Source: Paramacrobiotus metropolitanus
Taxonomy: Eukaryota > Tardigrada > Eutardigrada > Parachela > Macrobiotidae
Reading direction: 5' to 3'
Assembly (NCBI RefSeq): GCF_019649055.1
Contig: NW_026570221.1
Coordinates: forward strand, 3,348,001-3,412,000
Length of the DNA stretch: 64,000 nucleotides
Part shown: positions 1 through 13,400 of the stretch, one piece after another
Position numbering within the stretch: the stretch's first letter is position 1
Layout: each line of letters opens with the position of its first letter
Made by a program: the position numbers and the translations under genes
Notes under the pieces: model-generated
The model's database searches: none
Told to the model about the DNA's origin: nothing
The model's input: the letters and a program-made list of their open reading frames with translations, nothing else

Positions 1-618
1 CTTTCTGATTTCCATCTCCCAAATGTTTGCATTAAACTTCACGATCCCTGTAAGCCGTGTGAAAATTTGTTACAAGTCTTCATAAACGTACGTAGAAAAA
101 CCCGTACTGAGCCAACAGCTCTCAAAGCTAACCATAAGAGATGAAAAAGTCGAAATTTTGATCACATGTACTGTAGATAAACCATCATGCAGCTCGAACC
201 TTCAAGCCGCAGTTCCATTGGCCGGAATGTACCTTTTGCTTCTACAATTAAAATTTTACAGTGTTAACCTGAAAGGAAAGGAATACTCACTGAAAGGAAA
301 ATAAGGGGTGCAATAAACAGAGGCCCGAACATATCTATTATGCAAGAATTCAGTACGGCAAAATATTTTGAAGTGGACGTAACGCTGCAGTCATGTGGGG
401 CAGCGAAGTGTGCACATTTCAAGTGTCACGTTAGGCGAAACCGACCATCATACCGAAAAAACTTAGCCAAATTTACTAACAACCACTTGAAACACGTTCC
501 TTGATCCAGGTTAGCGCTATGTGCCTACGCTAAATAACAAGAACAGTGGCTGTGATTGCCGTGTGGCGGTTTGCTCAATCAGTTTTCCAGTTGCTCTAAT
601 TAACTCGGGAGTAATAGC

Positions 619-626
619 TATTTAAA
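619..626 (+). promoter_or_regulatory. possible TATA element of the secreted cysteine-containing gene
   Basis: TATTTAAA lies about 117 bp before the chosen ATG at 743. The spacing is plausible for a short 5' UTR but nothing else supports it. In the rest of bases 1-742 I see no gene or repeat. Confidence 0.2.
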
Positions 627-742
627 CCGCGAAAAACGCCGCTACATTTTTCATATCCGTGGTATATTAATCCGTTTTTACTGCGGCTGCAGTCTTGCTT
701 CTTACGTTTTTTAATCATTAATGGTTGAGCGTCCTCTGGAGA

Positions 743-2921
743 ATGTCAGCCTTTCCAACCGGTATTACAGCTATCTCCTGTATTGCTCTCAGCGGATGGG
801 TGTTATCAAACGTGGCAGCAGACGGTCCTTTTTGTAGTGGTGAATCTGGCGATGAGTCGCCGATTGAATACGCGTTTGAAGTGAGTAGCTAACCGGCAAA
901 TATCTGTAATATAAATCTTTGTAAACCACGGGACTTTAACCACATCCTGTACAGTGTGCTAACTCCTCCACCCCACCGGAGGTGATAATCAAAACGATTA
1001 CCGATGATAAATATTTGCGGTGCAATTGGCCGACGATTACTCCGGTCAGCAGCGGATCCTCTGTAAAGCACCACATCCATTACGCGGTGAGTGAAGCTGC
1101 GCTTATGTCATTTTTCTGGCATGTCATGTCATGTCATTCATGCATTATCTGCAAGGCAGTGTGGCGATAGGTTTTGTCCATATTAATGCTTCAGCCAACC
1201 CGCAGTGATCGGAATCAATGCATGGAACCGATTTATGCCAAGTTATATTTGTATCAGTAATTAACTTGTCCAAACTTAATGAAATAAACTGTACAAAAAC
1301 TGATATTTAGGATTGTGTGAAAGCGGAAGGTTTTGTCAATTCCGTGTACGTTTATACATTTGGTATCGCTTTCAAGTCCCTTTAAATTCCCTTTTAATTG
1401 CTTTCCTTTAAATATCGCTTCACTTTAAATTACGGATCTTAATGGTAAATCATGTAATCGTTATTAGTTTGTGATGTATTGCAGAATTTCGTGAAGTAGT
1501 CCGGTGTAACCTTTGTAGCAGCCGCAATCGTAATGCGCACGTTGTTGTTACGTTGAAGTTCTGTTTTGCGGCTGCTACGTACATAATCTACAGGATTTGC
1601 ACCTATTGTAGGGAGAAACAAGCAAAAGCCCAGACATTTCACACTTTAAGGCGCAAATCAAACCATTTCAAAATGAAAGCAATCTTTTAGCTCCTGAAAC
1701 GGTTGGAAACGAAGGATTTATTTTTTTAAAATATCATTTAAATAATTTTGATTTTTATTTACTGAGAATGATGACGAATTTATTTTTATCGTGCAGCGGC
1801 AACAACAGTTTTTCAAATATCGATTTTTTCGTGAAAAAAATGACGCTTTATTTGCAATTATTTCAAAGTTGGTCCAAAACTTTTTGAATTCAACCGTATT
1901 TTGAGCAGAGTTCAATCTGAGAATTTCCCTGTTTTACAGTGTTGCCGGAATCTTCCAATGATGTTTCTCCCGACGTCCGCGCAACCCTGCTTACCGGAGA
2001 ACGATTGCGATTCCTGCAAGAACCCATACAGCCGAGCGATGTGTCAGTACGATCTGTTTTCTCTGGGCCGTTTCTGGCCGACTTGTATTCCCCTTCTGGA
2101 TGAAATAACCAAGCTGGAAGCGATTGACATCGCACCCGATAAGGAGCCACCTTACGAAGGCTGGCGAATTACCGACCCAGATTACGGGAAGCGCCCCAAA
2201 CCTCACATGTCGGGTAACATCGTTTTTCCTTTTGGAAAGAATATGATACTGATGCGTTCACTTACAACCATCCCTTCTACGTGTGAATACACGTCGCGCG
2301 GCTTACAAGCCAGTACTTCAAGTGGTCAGCTAAAGAGGCCGATTTTATTGAGTTATCAAAGTGAACGCCGGTTTTGCCGTTAAAATTCAATCAGCTTTGT
2401 CGCTTTTATTCTGTCGAAAAATGTCGTGAAATCTAAATTGTCTTTCTGTGTTGACAGGTCGACCGTACTGCGACGACGGGAAACTGAGCATGGTCATCCA
2501 TCCCTGCTGCAATCCGCCTCTCATGGTGGTTGTCGATAAGAAGAACTGCCTCCAAAAGGTCACCTGCGGCACCCGTCCAGAAGCAAATGCGCTGTTTAAG
2601 ACGACGCGGAACTGGAACGACTGGCCACCGGTCTATATCAGTTCTTACAGTTCGTGGAGAGATACCTCCTGGACGGGGCCGTTCTATAACGCCTGGGACC
2701 GGATTTCTTCGGAAGACAAATACGTTCTGAACAAAGCGCTGAACAAGATAGATGCTTGTATGAATATAACAGACCATACCGCACCTGTGGACCAGGTTCA
2801 GTGCAGCCGATGTAAGGCCCAGACGGAAGTGGTGAGACTGTACGATCATGGACTTGTCCTCGGCCAGTTGAAAGGTGGAGAAAATTTCATAAAGATCGCT
2901 TCGGACTACAATTTACACTAG
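743..2921 (+). CDS. secreted cysteine-containing protein, unrecognised, four exons
   Basis: Exons are read as 743-880, 982-1086, 1940-2324 (or 2360) and 2458-2921. The first two introns are phase 0 with gtgagt donors, and the third is phase 1. Two donors for intron 3 keep the frame, giving about 363 or 375 residues. The start at 743 opens a hydrophobic signal peptide (residues 1-26, ending NVAA) followed directly by DGPFCSGE, so the product should be secreted. The mature chain has scattered cysteines, including a dense patch in exon 3 (CCR, then C-x5-C-x2-C) and CxxC in exon 4 (CSRCKAQT), suggesting a disulfide-bonded fold. I see no transmembrane segment and no recognisable domain. Intron 2 (1087-1939) holds nothing I can name. 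The gene converges on the LRR-FN3 gene at 3692. Function unknown. Confidence 0.62.
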
Positions 2922-3211
2922 TTTTATTTCATTTTGATTTTTGCAAGCAATCAAGATAGTTAGTAGCTGATACTTTTGATACATGGTTCTGCCTACGACA
3001 AATCACTGGTGCTCTCAGGGAAATACTCATTTTATCCCATTTTTATTTATAGAGTAAGTACAGCTGCGCTGTGTTGCATGCTTGTTTAACACGCAATTAA
3101 ATTTTTTACGATGACAGCACTGTTCCTTAACATTGGAAGACTGGAAGTAAACATTTTCTAATCTAAAAGTGGACAAGCTCTTGAAAGGCTTTTTTTAACG
3201 TTTTAAGTTTA
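2922..3211. other. spacer between two convergent genes
   Basis: AT-rich sequence downstream of the stop at 2921. I see no exon. With 3302-3691 it separates the convergent 3' ends and carries a small pogo-like repeat. Confidence 0.4.
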
Positions 3212-3301
3212 CAGTGGAACCTCCCGATCTTGAACACCCTCGGTACGCAGTTTTTGGTTCGGGGTTCAGAGGTGTTCACGGCTCAGAGGTTACTTCCACT
3301 G
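3212..3301. mobile_element. short pogo/Tigger-like terminal-inverted-repeat remnant
   Basis: The segment starts CAGTGGAACCTCC and ends TTACTTCCACTG, giving imperfect inverted ends of the CAGTGGAACCTC type known for pogo/Tigger elements. The interior repeats TTGAACACC and GGTGTTCACGG as a foldback. TA precedes the left end, but the right flank is TTA, so the TA duplication is not clean. At about 90 bp it can only be a non-autonomous relic. It resembles the larger element at 60517-61028. Confidence 0.45.
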
Positions 3302-3691
3302 TTATGCATTACGACGGTACGAAAAAAAATGTAGTTCAAAACTTCAACTTGAGTTTATCTTAACTGCCTGCGTAGGACTGTGTTGTATATTGTAAGCAAA
3401 TTGGAAACTGCAGCTATAAGCCAGCTTTTCCAAATGTATACTGTAGGTAAACCGAGCGGTTTTTGAAGCAGCTAGCCGAATAAAGCAATCAGAAAGTACA
3501 GTTGTGTCTTAACCTGGAAGCAATTCGAAAACTTAGGTAGAGAGGAGGTGAAATAAGGCTGTTCCACACTTGCTTTTAATAAGTCATCTTGGATGTAATA
3601 TCATTTGCGCGCATTTGCAGGCCATAATATATCTTGTGAATCGCTGTGAAAATACCGAAACCGAGCGAAACAACCGTATAATTATACGTAC

Positions 3692-6600
3692 TTAGGGCAA
3701 AGTTTTAAAAAATTTTGTCAAAGCACTACTGCGTTCGGTGCCACAACGGGCTGTCACGTAGACTGCGTATACCGTGGAGGGTCGCAAGCCTGTGAAACTC
3801 CAGGAAGTAGCGTTTGTATAAATTGGCTCGGTATTGTTGTAACCAATCTCATAAAAACCGACAATCCCGACAGGCGATTCCCAAGTGAAATCAATGCTAC
3901 TGCTGGAGATCTTTGTAGCATTAAGCACGGTGACATTGTTGGGCTTCAGCTGCACAATTAGAGACCGCTTTTCACTTTGCACGTCTCCCTGCTCTGTCCA
4001 TCCGAGAATTTCGCTCTTTGTCCCAGGAGTGAAACCGGTTAACTCTATTTGGTGTCTGTCCTCGTCATTTCGCAAAACATACTTCGGAGGATTCCCATCC
4101 GTAGAGAAAACAAATCGTGTAAAGAAACTACCTTGTAATCTCCAGGCGGTTTGGAAGTAAAATTTGATGGAGGTTTGCGTAACTTCAGAGGGAGGTCGAA
4201 AAAACATCACAGGCGGAGGCGCTACCAAAAAATAAATAGAAAGTGATGAAAACTGTGGATGTTGACTGCAGAATACTCTTTTATTTTTCTAATTTTAAGT
4301 ATACGTTAACGCTTGTCGAGTTCACTCGCGAACGCCGCCTTTTGCCGCTTGAGGATGCCGGGGCACGTGATCAGGCCCGGCAATGTCCAGACGACGCACT
4401 GAAGTGTGCCGCTGATCACCGGGTTTTGATACAAGCCGCGCCGGACACCCCCAAATCGACAGGTAGCCCCCCATCGCGCGGAGAACAGCAAACAGGCCGA
4501 AAAATAGCTTCTGATCGGTAACAAAAGTTTCAAGATTTTTCTGGAAAGAAGGAAATATTAGCAAGCAAAATGTTAGGAATATAATGGAAGCGTACATCTA
4601 AAATAATCAGTATTAAAATGGAAAGATTGTATTAAGCGAGGAAGTAAGCAAATGTTATTGGAGTAGAGGTAAACAGGAAGAAGAGGATGATAAAAGAAGG
4701 TGGTAACAAGGAAGTAACGATGAGAAGGAATGGTGGTTAGGCGGGAACTGAGCTATGGAAAGTACGGATGTGGGAAGTGTCGCAGCACTGGTCGCAGACG
4801 TGAATGCGACGATGCGGACATGAGTTTGGACAACGTCCGTTGTTGTATCGCGAAAGATTACAATACGCGGGGAACGGGGTGACTGCAAGATTGCTTGGCT
4901 CTAGCTCGATGGAGAAAGATTAGCTGGTGGCATGTTGGAGGAGCCTATTATCCGCTACGGACACTGATTTGCATAATGGTGCGCATCTTAGCAAATAAAG
5001 CAACCATAAAGTGGAATGCCCGACGGCTGCACAGTGGTAATAGCTGACACGGAAGTAGAATCATTCATCGGGACTGTTCGGATGACGTTTTGCATTTATG
5101 GCTGTATCTTCACTGTACCAGGCGGTATCACCGTATCACTAACATCTGTGTACAAAAATTTCTGCATTCACGAAACGTTTTGTGGCAGCGAGGTGATGAA
5201 GTATCAGCAGGATATTTTCCGTTGTTGCCAGGTCACATTCTCGCGCTCTGCGTTAACCTCATTTACCGCTTGTGCGTTAAATGGGATTACCTCATTACCA
5301 TAATATTATTTCGGTTAACTGCACTCATCAATTTGGCACGCTAGTTTGAAATCAAAATTGTTGAAGGTTGCATTTGGGGAAGACGGTTCTCTTGCACCCG
5401 GCAAAGAGCCCGTCATAGTACACCGAAACAACAGAGCCTTTTTAAGACCTGTTGTCGCTAGAACAACTAGAAAGCAACTTGAAAGCATTTGTCGCTGTTG
5501 TCGTTAACAACTACGGGTAGAAAGCATTAGGTAATCAGTTAACTTACACGAACGGACAATGTGCGAAACTTCTTCGCTGAACAGGTCACAAGCTACAGCT
5601 GCCACACGAACTTCGTACGTCGCTCCCCGATACTCAAGGGAAATGGGGTAGTTGACAACCAGCGAGTCATTGCGAATGGAAATCTCACGCACCGGCTCAT
5701 CTTTTACATCCAAGTTTCGCAGTATCACCCGGTAGTATTTTGTAGTGTTATGCGGCTTTTGAATTTGCACCATCAGCTTGATTGGCAGACGTTGCACGGT
5801 GGAATTGGGTGTGAGTGGACCTGCATTAATACTCGTACTCGTACATGACACTATCAATATCTCTCCACCAATCCAACATTTCCTTAATAATTATAATTAA
5901 ATGACTTAATAATGATAATTAAATGACTTAATATAGTTATGTTTGTTTGCGAAATATAGGACCAATGACCGATCGGCATGTGTTCTTACGTGTGCAGTAT
6001 AAGGAAGCGGTAGTTTCCACAATGGATTGATTTTCCGCAATACTTCTCATTCGGAATGAATACGTTGAGCCTGGTTGTAATCCTGTCACATTGAATGTCG
6101 TAATGCTGGCGTTGGAAATGTCGATTATTTTTCGATCCGTTTGAGGCGTGATGGCGTCGGCATCGTGGCGTTGGTACAGAATCTGGTAGCCTTGAGAGGG
6201 TGCGCTAAGCGGCATGGACCATTTCAACGTGATGCTGTTTGTGGTCGTCAAGTTCGCTTTGGCTGAGATATTAGCAACCAAATCTACAAGTAAATTTTTC
6301 AAAAGATACAACGATGTAAAATGTAGTAATAAAAGTACATGGGTCATTTAAGCGGTTTTTGTGCAAAAACAGTACGTTTTTGTTCGAACCCATTGCAGGT
6401 GAGCCACGAACACTCGATGTGTTTCTGTTGCACCAATGATCGCTGTTTGCCGATATTTTTAATATTATTATCAATTGGCCTGTTTGGCCATTGACGAACC
6501 GAGTAATGTTTACTTTTTCCAGATTTGCATCGTACAGTCAGACTTTCTGATGTAGAAATTTAATTGTGCTTACAGTTTTCCTCATGTATCCAATGAATTT

Positions 6601-7623
6601 GCTCAGAGAGCTGAATTTGCAAGCCAACAGGAAACGGCTTTGGTTCGCAAGTAATGGGATGATACACGTCTCGCATTTCAATCTCTTCATTCTTCCATGG
6701 CGACATCGGAATCCGAAATATTTCCCCGGCTTCCGCTTCTTGCATCAGCTGACTGCCCGTCAACAAATCCCGGAGCCACTCGTATTCCGAACTGCAGTGC
6801 AGCCGCATGATATACTCGCCAACATCATTACTAAACACCGGTAATTTATCGAATCCGCGTTCAACCGATAACAACCGCAGCGCCGGCAGAACGGTGAACG
6901 TGTCCACTTCTAAAGACCGCATTGTCGTGTTGACGAACTGGATGAGTCGGAGCTTCAACGATAGCCAAAAGTCGGTTTTCTTCACGACGACGTCGTAGCA
7001 GTTATACAACTCAAAGTCCAACAGATTGGAAAAAGCCAGCTGTTGCAGTTTCCCGGTGGCTCGCGGCGTAACGCAGTCACGCAGATGCAGCACGACGGTG
7101 GTTAGCCGAACGGGTGACAGATTATCGAAGGTCACCAGTGGACTCTCCGTGAGGTTTATAAAGGCCGCTCGGAGTGGTGACTGCGATAAAGATTTGGCGA
7201 GTTGACGAACTTCTTGGGCGTCAGCTTGATTATCACAGTTTATCTGTAGTCCATAACTGAGGCTGCAGTTGGCAATGGTATGATTGGGCGGTGCGCAGTG
7301 GGCGGTAAATTGTCGGGTGCACTGCTCCGGTGACATCGGTTCGGAGGCAAAGCGTGGGAAAGGTACGGGCAGCCCGGCGTCTTTTACCGGTCCATCTGTG
7401 AATAGCGAATAAATAAAAAAAACAGTTATACGTTGAGAACACCGGTGTTTTAGCCTGTAAGGGTGTTCTACCATACTGCACAGGTATCTACCACCAAACA
7501 CTCAAAAGCGCAGGAAGAAGTTGTCACTAACAGCACAACGCTGTACTTACCGTTTATTAAAGCCTTGGATTTCTCCTGAACAGCTAGAAAAGCACCGATA
7601 AACGGCCAAAGACGAAAAAACAT
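3692..7623 (-). CDS. secreted leucine-rich-repeat-like / fibronectin type III protein, paralogue A
   Basis: Five exons on the minus strand: 7623-7551, 7395-6574, 6283-5990, 5820-5548 and 4221-3692. All four introns are phase 1, the class that lets extracellular modules shuffle. The product is about 663 residues. Residues 1-16 or so form a signal peptide (MFFRLWPFIGAFLAV). Exon 2 encodes a cysteine-bearing domain of about 270 residues with an LRR-like rhythm (LLDFELYNC, LRLIQFVNTTMRSLE, LPALRLLSVERG). Exons 3 and 4 each carry one FN3 domain (LQPGSTYSFRMRS; YRGATYEVRVAA) and exon 5 carries two, ending with the FN3 motif FTGLRPSTVYAVYVTA. Several N-glycosylation sequons are present. No membrane anchor is seen, so the protein is probably secreted. 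Intron 4 (4222-5547) is long. Paralogues lie at 17964 and 23771. A role in adhesion or recognition is inference. Confidence 0.78.
4222..5547. other. long intron 4 of paralogue A, with a possible decayed coding scrap
   Basis: On the minus strand, 4306-4597 holds two overlapping open frames rich in hydrophobic residues, one with FFGLFAVLRAMGGYLSIWG and the other with QCVVWTLPGLITCPGILK before a stop. Together they could be one frame-shifted membrane-protein fragment. The rest of the intron shows no exon I can support. Confidence 0.2.
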
Positions 7624-7768
7624 TTTTGCATTAATAAACAGACTACAGCGGATTATCGGGAAGAGATAGAGTCTGCTGCAGTTTATTACGTGAAACACCA
7701 GCAGTCGAGCTTAACAATTGCCAAGGGTTGTTGCTAGCTAGGCCTTTAAGGTGTTTGTAATAACTATG

Positions 7769-7776
7769 CTTTTATA
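7769..7776 (-). promoter_or_regulatory. TATA box of paralogue A
   Basis: TATAAAAG on the minus strand lies about 146 bp before the ATG at 7623. The same TATAAAAG occurs at 17802-17809, 155 bp before the ATG of paralogue B. The shared position supports a real core promoter. Confidence 0.55.
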
Positions 7777-7876
7777 GATCTATTCCGATGTCTCGCATTT
7801 TCTTTACGGCGAGTCCAACTGAGCGCAACATTTGCCTGCAAGCAATCGCTTGTGTTAATTTTCTACCGAGAAACGG

Positions 7877-7896
7877 CCGACAAGCCGGATGTGTTA
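7877..7896 (-). promoter_or_regulatory. conserved upstream box shared by the LRR-FN3 paralogues
   Basis: Minus-strand TAACACATCCGGCTTGTCGG lies about 254 bp upstream of the ATG. Near-identical boxes lie at 17691-17710 and 23489-23508, at 254 and 263 bp from their ATGs. Similarity extends further upstream through AACATGTCT and a YAACTGGT motif. This is either a regulatory element or residual duplicated flank. Confidence 0.5.
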
Positions 7897-8539
7897 GTAT
7901 TCACACGACCAGTTACTGGTAACTTTCTGGTATAAAAGACATGTTACCAGCTTGTCTACGTTGTATTACGGCCAGCTTTCTGATTAATCTGTTCGGCACA
8001 GCTTTCATACATAATAATTCAGTAAGCGAAAGGCATGGAAGAACTGCGCGGAAAGAGAAATAACATACGCGCTTGGTATTTTTCAAGAACGCCAGAATAT
8101 TGGCACAGCTACCGTGCAGCGGAAATTTACAAGTCATTCCGGCACGAAGCTAAAGTTAGCCCGTTATCTTGAAACCATGGCTTTGGCACCCTTTATCTCG
8201 TTCCCAGCCGCGAAGCACAGTATTTGACGATTAGTACGGTATAACTGCGCACAACTGGCAGCGTACACGAACGAACCGACAGCGACACAGCGAATTTATA
8301 AATTAAGATAACAAACAGTGGAAAACGATATTATAACAGTAGGCGGTTTGACTACTGTTCTAGTGGGTTGGTTAACCGTTAATCCACCTTACCACGATCT
8401 GTCGGCTGTTAGTGTGGGAAAGGCTGGCATGGTCGGCAGCGATGCTGACCGAAAGCTGACTACCGTTTACATAGGTGACAACGGTGGGAGATGATGCACG
8501 ATCACATAGATTAACCCGTTTAGGGTAAGAAGGCGGTTC

Positions 8540-9270
8540 CTCTAGAGTTCCAATGGTTCCACAAGTTCCATTGGTCCCAAAAACCACACCGGTTCCATAC
8601 GTTCCACTGGTTCCATGAGATCCACCAGTTCCATCCAGTCCAACTAAATACCTACGCTAGTATCCGATGAAATCACAACAGAAGTTCATGTTACGTCCCT
8701 TATGATACCAATGGAACGTATGGAACTCTATTGAAACCCATTGGAACGGTCGGAACCACTGTACATTTCTCATTTCGCCCTTTACGTGATACATGGAACC
8801 AATGGACCTCTATTGGAACCCATTGGAACGTATTTACAATGTTTCCTTTGGTTCCAACGAGTTCCAGTGGAGTTCCATAAGTTCCACTGAAATCAAATAA
8901 AGGCGCAATGAGACGATTTACAGAAGTTCCAACAGTTCCAAAGGAGTTCCATTAGGTTCCATTGGTATCACATAGCTGCAACGGCGCAATGAGACGATGT
9001 ACAGACGATGACCACGACGAGACGATGTTCCAACGGTTCCTGTGGGATACAGTAGAGTTACATAAATTCCATTGGTACTACACGAGGGCGCAATAGGACA
9101 TGTACAGATAGTAGTTCCAACAGTTCCAACAGGTTCCAGTAGAGTTCCATAGGTTCCATTGGTACCACACAAGGGCGCAGTAAGGTGTACAGATAGTAGT
9201 TCCAACAGTTCCAACGAGTTCCAATAGAGCTTCATTGGTTCCATTGGTTCCATTGGTGTCTCTTTGAGCG
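8540..9270. repeat. GTTCCA-rich minisatellite region
   Basis: Irregular tandem units built from GTTCCAWYRGTTCC and GGTTCCATTGG fill this stretch. Units of about 100 bp also recur with GGCGCAAT..GACGATGTACAGA between them. The minus-strand open frames rich in NGTxGT and LELLELL are by-products of the repeat. There is no gene. Confidence 0.7.
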
Positions 9271-9414
9271 TGCAACGACTTTCTGTGTTTCGACTATAAC
9301 GGCCGGTACAGGGAAACTATGTCTTAGTTACCCTAAACGGGTTAAACTCTCCACGATCATCCCATTGCAATTAGGCAACACAACGCAAGGTCATTGCATG
9401 ATTTTTTTAAGAAC

Positions 9415-9560
9415 ACGTAGCAAGAATCAGCAAGCAGAGCAAGCTGAGAAGCAAGTGGTGCATAAGTGCGGGAGCAAGCACCCATAAGTCCGGAGCAAGA
9501 AGCGCGTAGCAAGAAGTGCGTAAGTGCAGGAGCAAGATTCGGAGCAAGCTGCAGCAAGAA
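9415..9560. repeat. AGCAAG low-complexity repeat
   Basis: Repeated AGCAAGAA / GCAAGCTG / GGAGCAAG words on the plus strand. Both-strand open frames here reflect the composition only. Confidence 0.5.
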
Positions 9561-10464
9561 TAAATCCAAGATGTTTCTGACCGTGAGATGCGGTCGATGT
9601 ATGAAAATAAGGATTCTGATCTTCATAACACCACAGCCAATAATCAGTTGAGAAAAGCAATTTACACTCCTACTGGCGGTACATCTAATTTCTATAGCTA
9701 CATCACTCACGGTAGCGATGAGATATACGTGTTTCATAAAGATAATATTAGGGAGTGTTAATGAAAAAATAGCAAAAAATTATGAAAATAAAGCTGTATG
9801 AAAACTGCTATATGGAACAACGTCGGCAAACATCACAGCTTTGGCGCTAAATGAGCTAAGCTTCTACAAAGCACACACATGTAAAAAGAAGAGCCACTCT
9901 TATGGCGCACAAAAATGACTGTAGTATTTCGATTATACGTGGAGCGGGACAGCCAAACCTTGATAATATATTATATTCAAGCGGGTGTGTCACTGCGAGA
10001 ACGTACTTGCTGTGGCTGCAACTATATAACATGGTAGCGTGAGTACAATCACACAATGCGCACACGTCCACATAAACTGCCAATGATACCCCTTCCGCGG
10101 TAGTCGTATTGGTAATCACGGTAGCGTGGCTTGACGTAATACTGGAAATGGCTTGAATCAAGCCAGTGGTAATCAGAGTTCACAGTTACGGTGTTTGGAT
10201 TTCGCGGAGACGGCCTTGTACTTGATGCGCATCACGACGGATCTACTGTAATGCGTTTAAAAGTCAGCACTGGGTTTATCGACCAGTGGAAAACTTATTC
10301 GCACAATATGCATAAAAACAAGGCAAACACCCTTTCACGATACACTGCACAACTGAACGTTCGTTATAAAAAATCAAATAAGTCGTCGACTGGACGATAA
10401 AATTAATAATGTTTTGGACGATCCATGCAGCCACGACATGCCAGCCAATCACAATAATTGTAAT
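9561..10464. other. intergenic spacer left of the F-box pair
   Basis: No supported gene. A near-palindrome around 9601-9626 (ATGAAAATAAGG against CCTTATTTTCAT) explains why both strands translate to MKIRILIF there. Confidence 0.35.
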
Positions 10465-13400
10465 TCATCGGTGCCTGGGGCTGTGTTTAAACGGATTATT
10501 CAGCAGCATACGTATCGTGATCGGGCTGAGCTTTTTCACATCCAGATCCCGGATATTATCCCTTGTCCACTCAAGCTGGCGATAATGTGTGGCTGGGCGG
10601 GGATCACAACTCTGGAACCAATTGAGAATCTGCAAATCCATATTCACTGTAATGAATATCCCCAACAGCTTGTAATTAAGGCGTTACCCATAACGGACCA
10701 TTCCAAGCGCTACCATTTTGCTTGATCGATTCCGCGAGGTGATCGGCCACCGATTCTTGACCGGCACTCAACAGTCTTCCCCAAACCAGGTTTATTTCCA
10801 CGGTGTCCCACAGTTCTGCTGGCTCAACGCGCTGCGGATAAACGACGGCATACGGAATACGCGCCAGTACAACCTGATTCTCACCCGTGTAGTAACAATT
10901 TCGCCACACTATTCGATCTATTCCAGCCGCCGCCACTTTGCGGTACCCATCGCTCGCAGCCGGCAAAACGCCGACGAATTCCCGGAACGTACAATTGCTT
11001 AAGATTACTTCTCTAACTGCAGTGAACTTGATAATGCTCTCTAAGACGACGCTGGGATTCCTGAAATACGGACGGGCGCCGGTAATACAAACGCGCCGTG
11101 TACGAGTTGTGCAGCAAAGTACCAGACAATTAAGGAAATCAACAAAATCCCTGCCGTGATCCCCGAATAGTGACACCACGATATCTTGATACAATTGCCG
11201 GGAGGTTAGGATAGAGTTCCACAGAAAACAGGTTCGTCTTAGCAGTTGCCGTTTTAATGTATCAAGGCATTGGAAGACTTCAACGAGGAGCTCCACCGGC
11301 AACGGAATACCGCGCTCATCGGCTGACGCGCTGGACGGAGTCGTCAGCGCTCTCGTGATGGGACGCACATCGTTTTGATTCCATGCTTTGTTAATTACTG
11401 CTTTACCATACCGGGCGAAGTCTGCCTTCAGGCGTAGGAACAGTTCTTCCTGCAAACAGCAATCCTATTTTCACGGTGTGCACTGTGACCGCCTATGTCG
11501 GCGGTCAGGCACATAAACACTGTTGTTAATAGAGTCCTCTTCGGAAATTAGGGTCTCTGATCTTGAATAATCCTTTTGTATATATTTTTCCCACTTATTC
11601 CCTTTTTATGAATAAAAGCTTTTATTTAGGGACACCCCCTGTGTCCCCATATGTTATACATACATATTTACAGGATATGTCTACTAAGTCTCAGCCTATT
11701 AAAGCCAACCAAATTTTCCGGGCGCCGGCTAAGTCGATTACAGAAAACCATCACAAAATTTTTTAATTTCAGAAAAACGTTTAGAGCCGCAAAGACAGCT
11801 CTCTGCAAAGGTTATCCACTTTTCACCAAAGGTCATCCGCCATTCTGCCGGTGGCACCTATGGCCAAGGATGTTTTACCGATGAAGCGGTAAGATTGCTA
11901 GTTGCTACCAATACTGACACACAATGGCGTACTACAAATGCCTCAATAAAAGCATACCGCCACCGCTTCACCTGACTGCTGGATGCGTTCATCAGTAAGT
12001 ATACTAGGATGTCTGCTACCGCCTGAGCGCACAAAAATGTTATATGGTTTTCATTTTAGTTTTGGCGCTCTCATAAGACGATAGAAATATTTGAATGCAG
12101 TTATTAGAAAGGTGGATGACCTTTCGGCAGAAAGGTTGATGACCTCTCCAGATAAGTGGATGACCTCCTCTGAAGATCCACCACTATCCTATCCACCTTG
12201 CTGCCGTCTACAGATGCTTACTATTTCTTCAGATGAAATCGTCCGGGGGAATTTTCGCGTGAAATATAGCAGCCGACCGTTAGCGGCGGAAATAACGGCT
12301 GCTCTAAACCGTAGGCGCAAAATATGGGAGTATAAGCAAACAAGATCGGCATTGTCATCCAGCGGCAGAGAAGTGGAGCGGATGATAAAGTGATTGTGAC
12401 TGAGCCGGAGCTTGTCCATATCGTCCGCTGAGGGCGTGAGCCGCACTCGGTATGAAGGTAGTACGGTCCTAACGATGTGATCATTCACCGTTAGTTCCAC
12501 CAGAAGGCACTCACTGCGCTGCCTCCCTGGGAATTCGTACTCCAGCAGTTTGGCTGGGTACCACGTCAGCGGATGGTCGGGATGGAAGCGCATGAGAGCT
12601 TGCAAAGGTGGGTCTCCCGGTACGGGTTTCCTGCATTGAAAAAGACTAACATTGTAATAATTTAAATGGTAATACTGGAGGGTTTAGGAAGAAGTACCAG
12701 TGCTCTTTTGGACGACATTGTACTAAATAAGTTTTGCAGCTAGAAACCGAGTTTATCTTTACAAACACCAAAAGGGGTGTATTTACGAAACAATGGTACA
12801 ATATTTTTGGAAGGCAAATCTCTCGAAAGCACCGGCAAATTTATTTACGGTATTTATTTAGGGTTTAGTTAGGGAATAATTTTGACAATTCGGACACCAC
12901 CACCATAACCACCCCCCCCCCCTGTTACAAAACCACTTGAAGGTGGACGACGAGTTTATATGAATTTCTTCCAATCAATGAGCAGTCTTACAGAGTACAT
13001 ACAGTACGGTTGTTTCTTTCAATCTTTATAGGTGTTACGTACACTGTAGTGTCTTTAACCCATTGGCTGTATTACCACTAAAAATTAGGTAAATGTTCTT
13101 CACAATTTTAATCACAACTTCTCGTACGTTAGCTTCAGGCTACGCGCGAAACCGGTGCGCTCCGAATTGCACCGCCGACACGTTTATGAAGATCTATTAT
13201 GTTTGGTTTGTGAGCTATTCTGCTAATACGAGCTACGCAGTTTCAGACTACCTTGCATATCCAGAAACCACACGGATAAATCATGAATAAATCAGGCCCA
13301 CAAATTTCTTCCCAATTATTATCTGACTTTTGTTGAATTTTTAAGAATTTTTGATGGAAAGCATTGTCAGCTTTGTGATATACTGATGTATTTATATAAC

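Noticed and set aside
8918-9275. Open frames rich in NGTxGT and LELLELL
   Set aside because: They are translations of the GTTCCA minisatellite.
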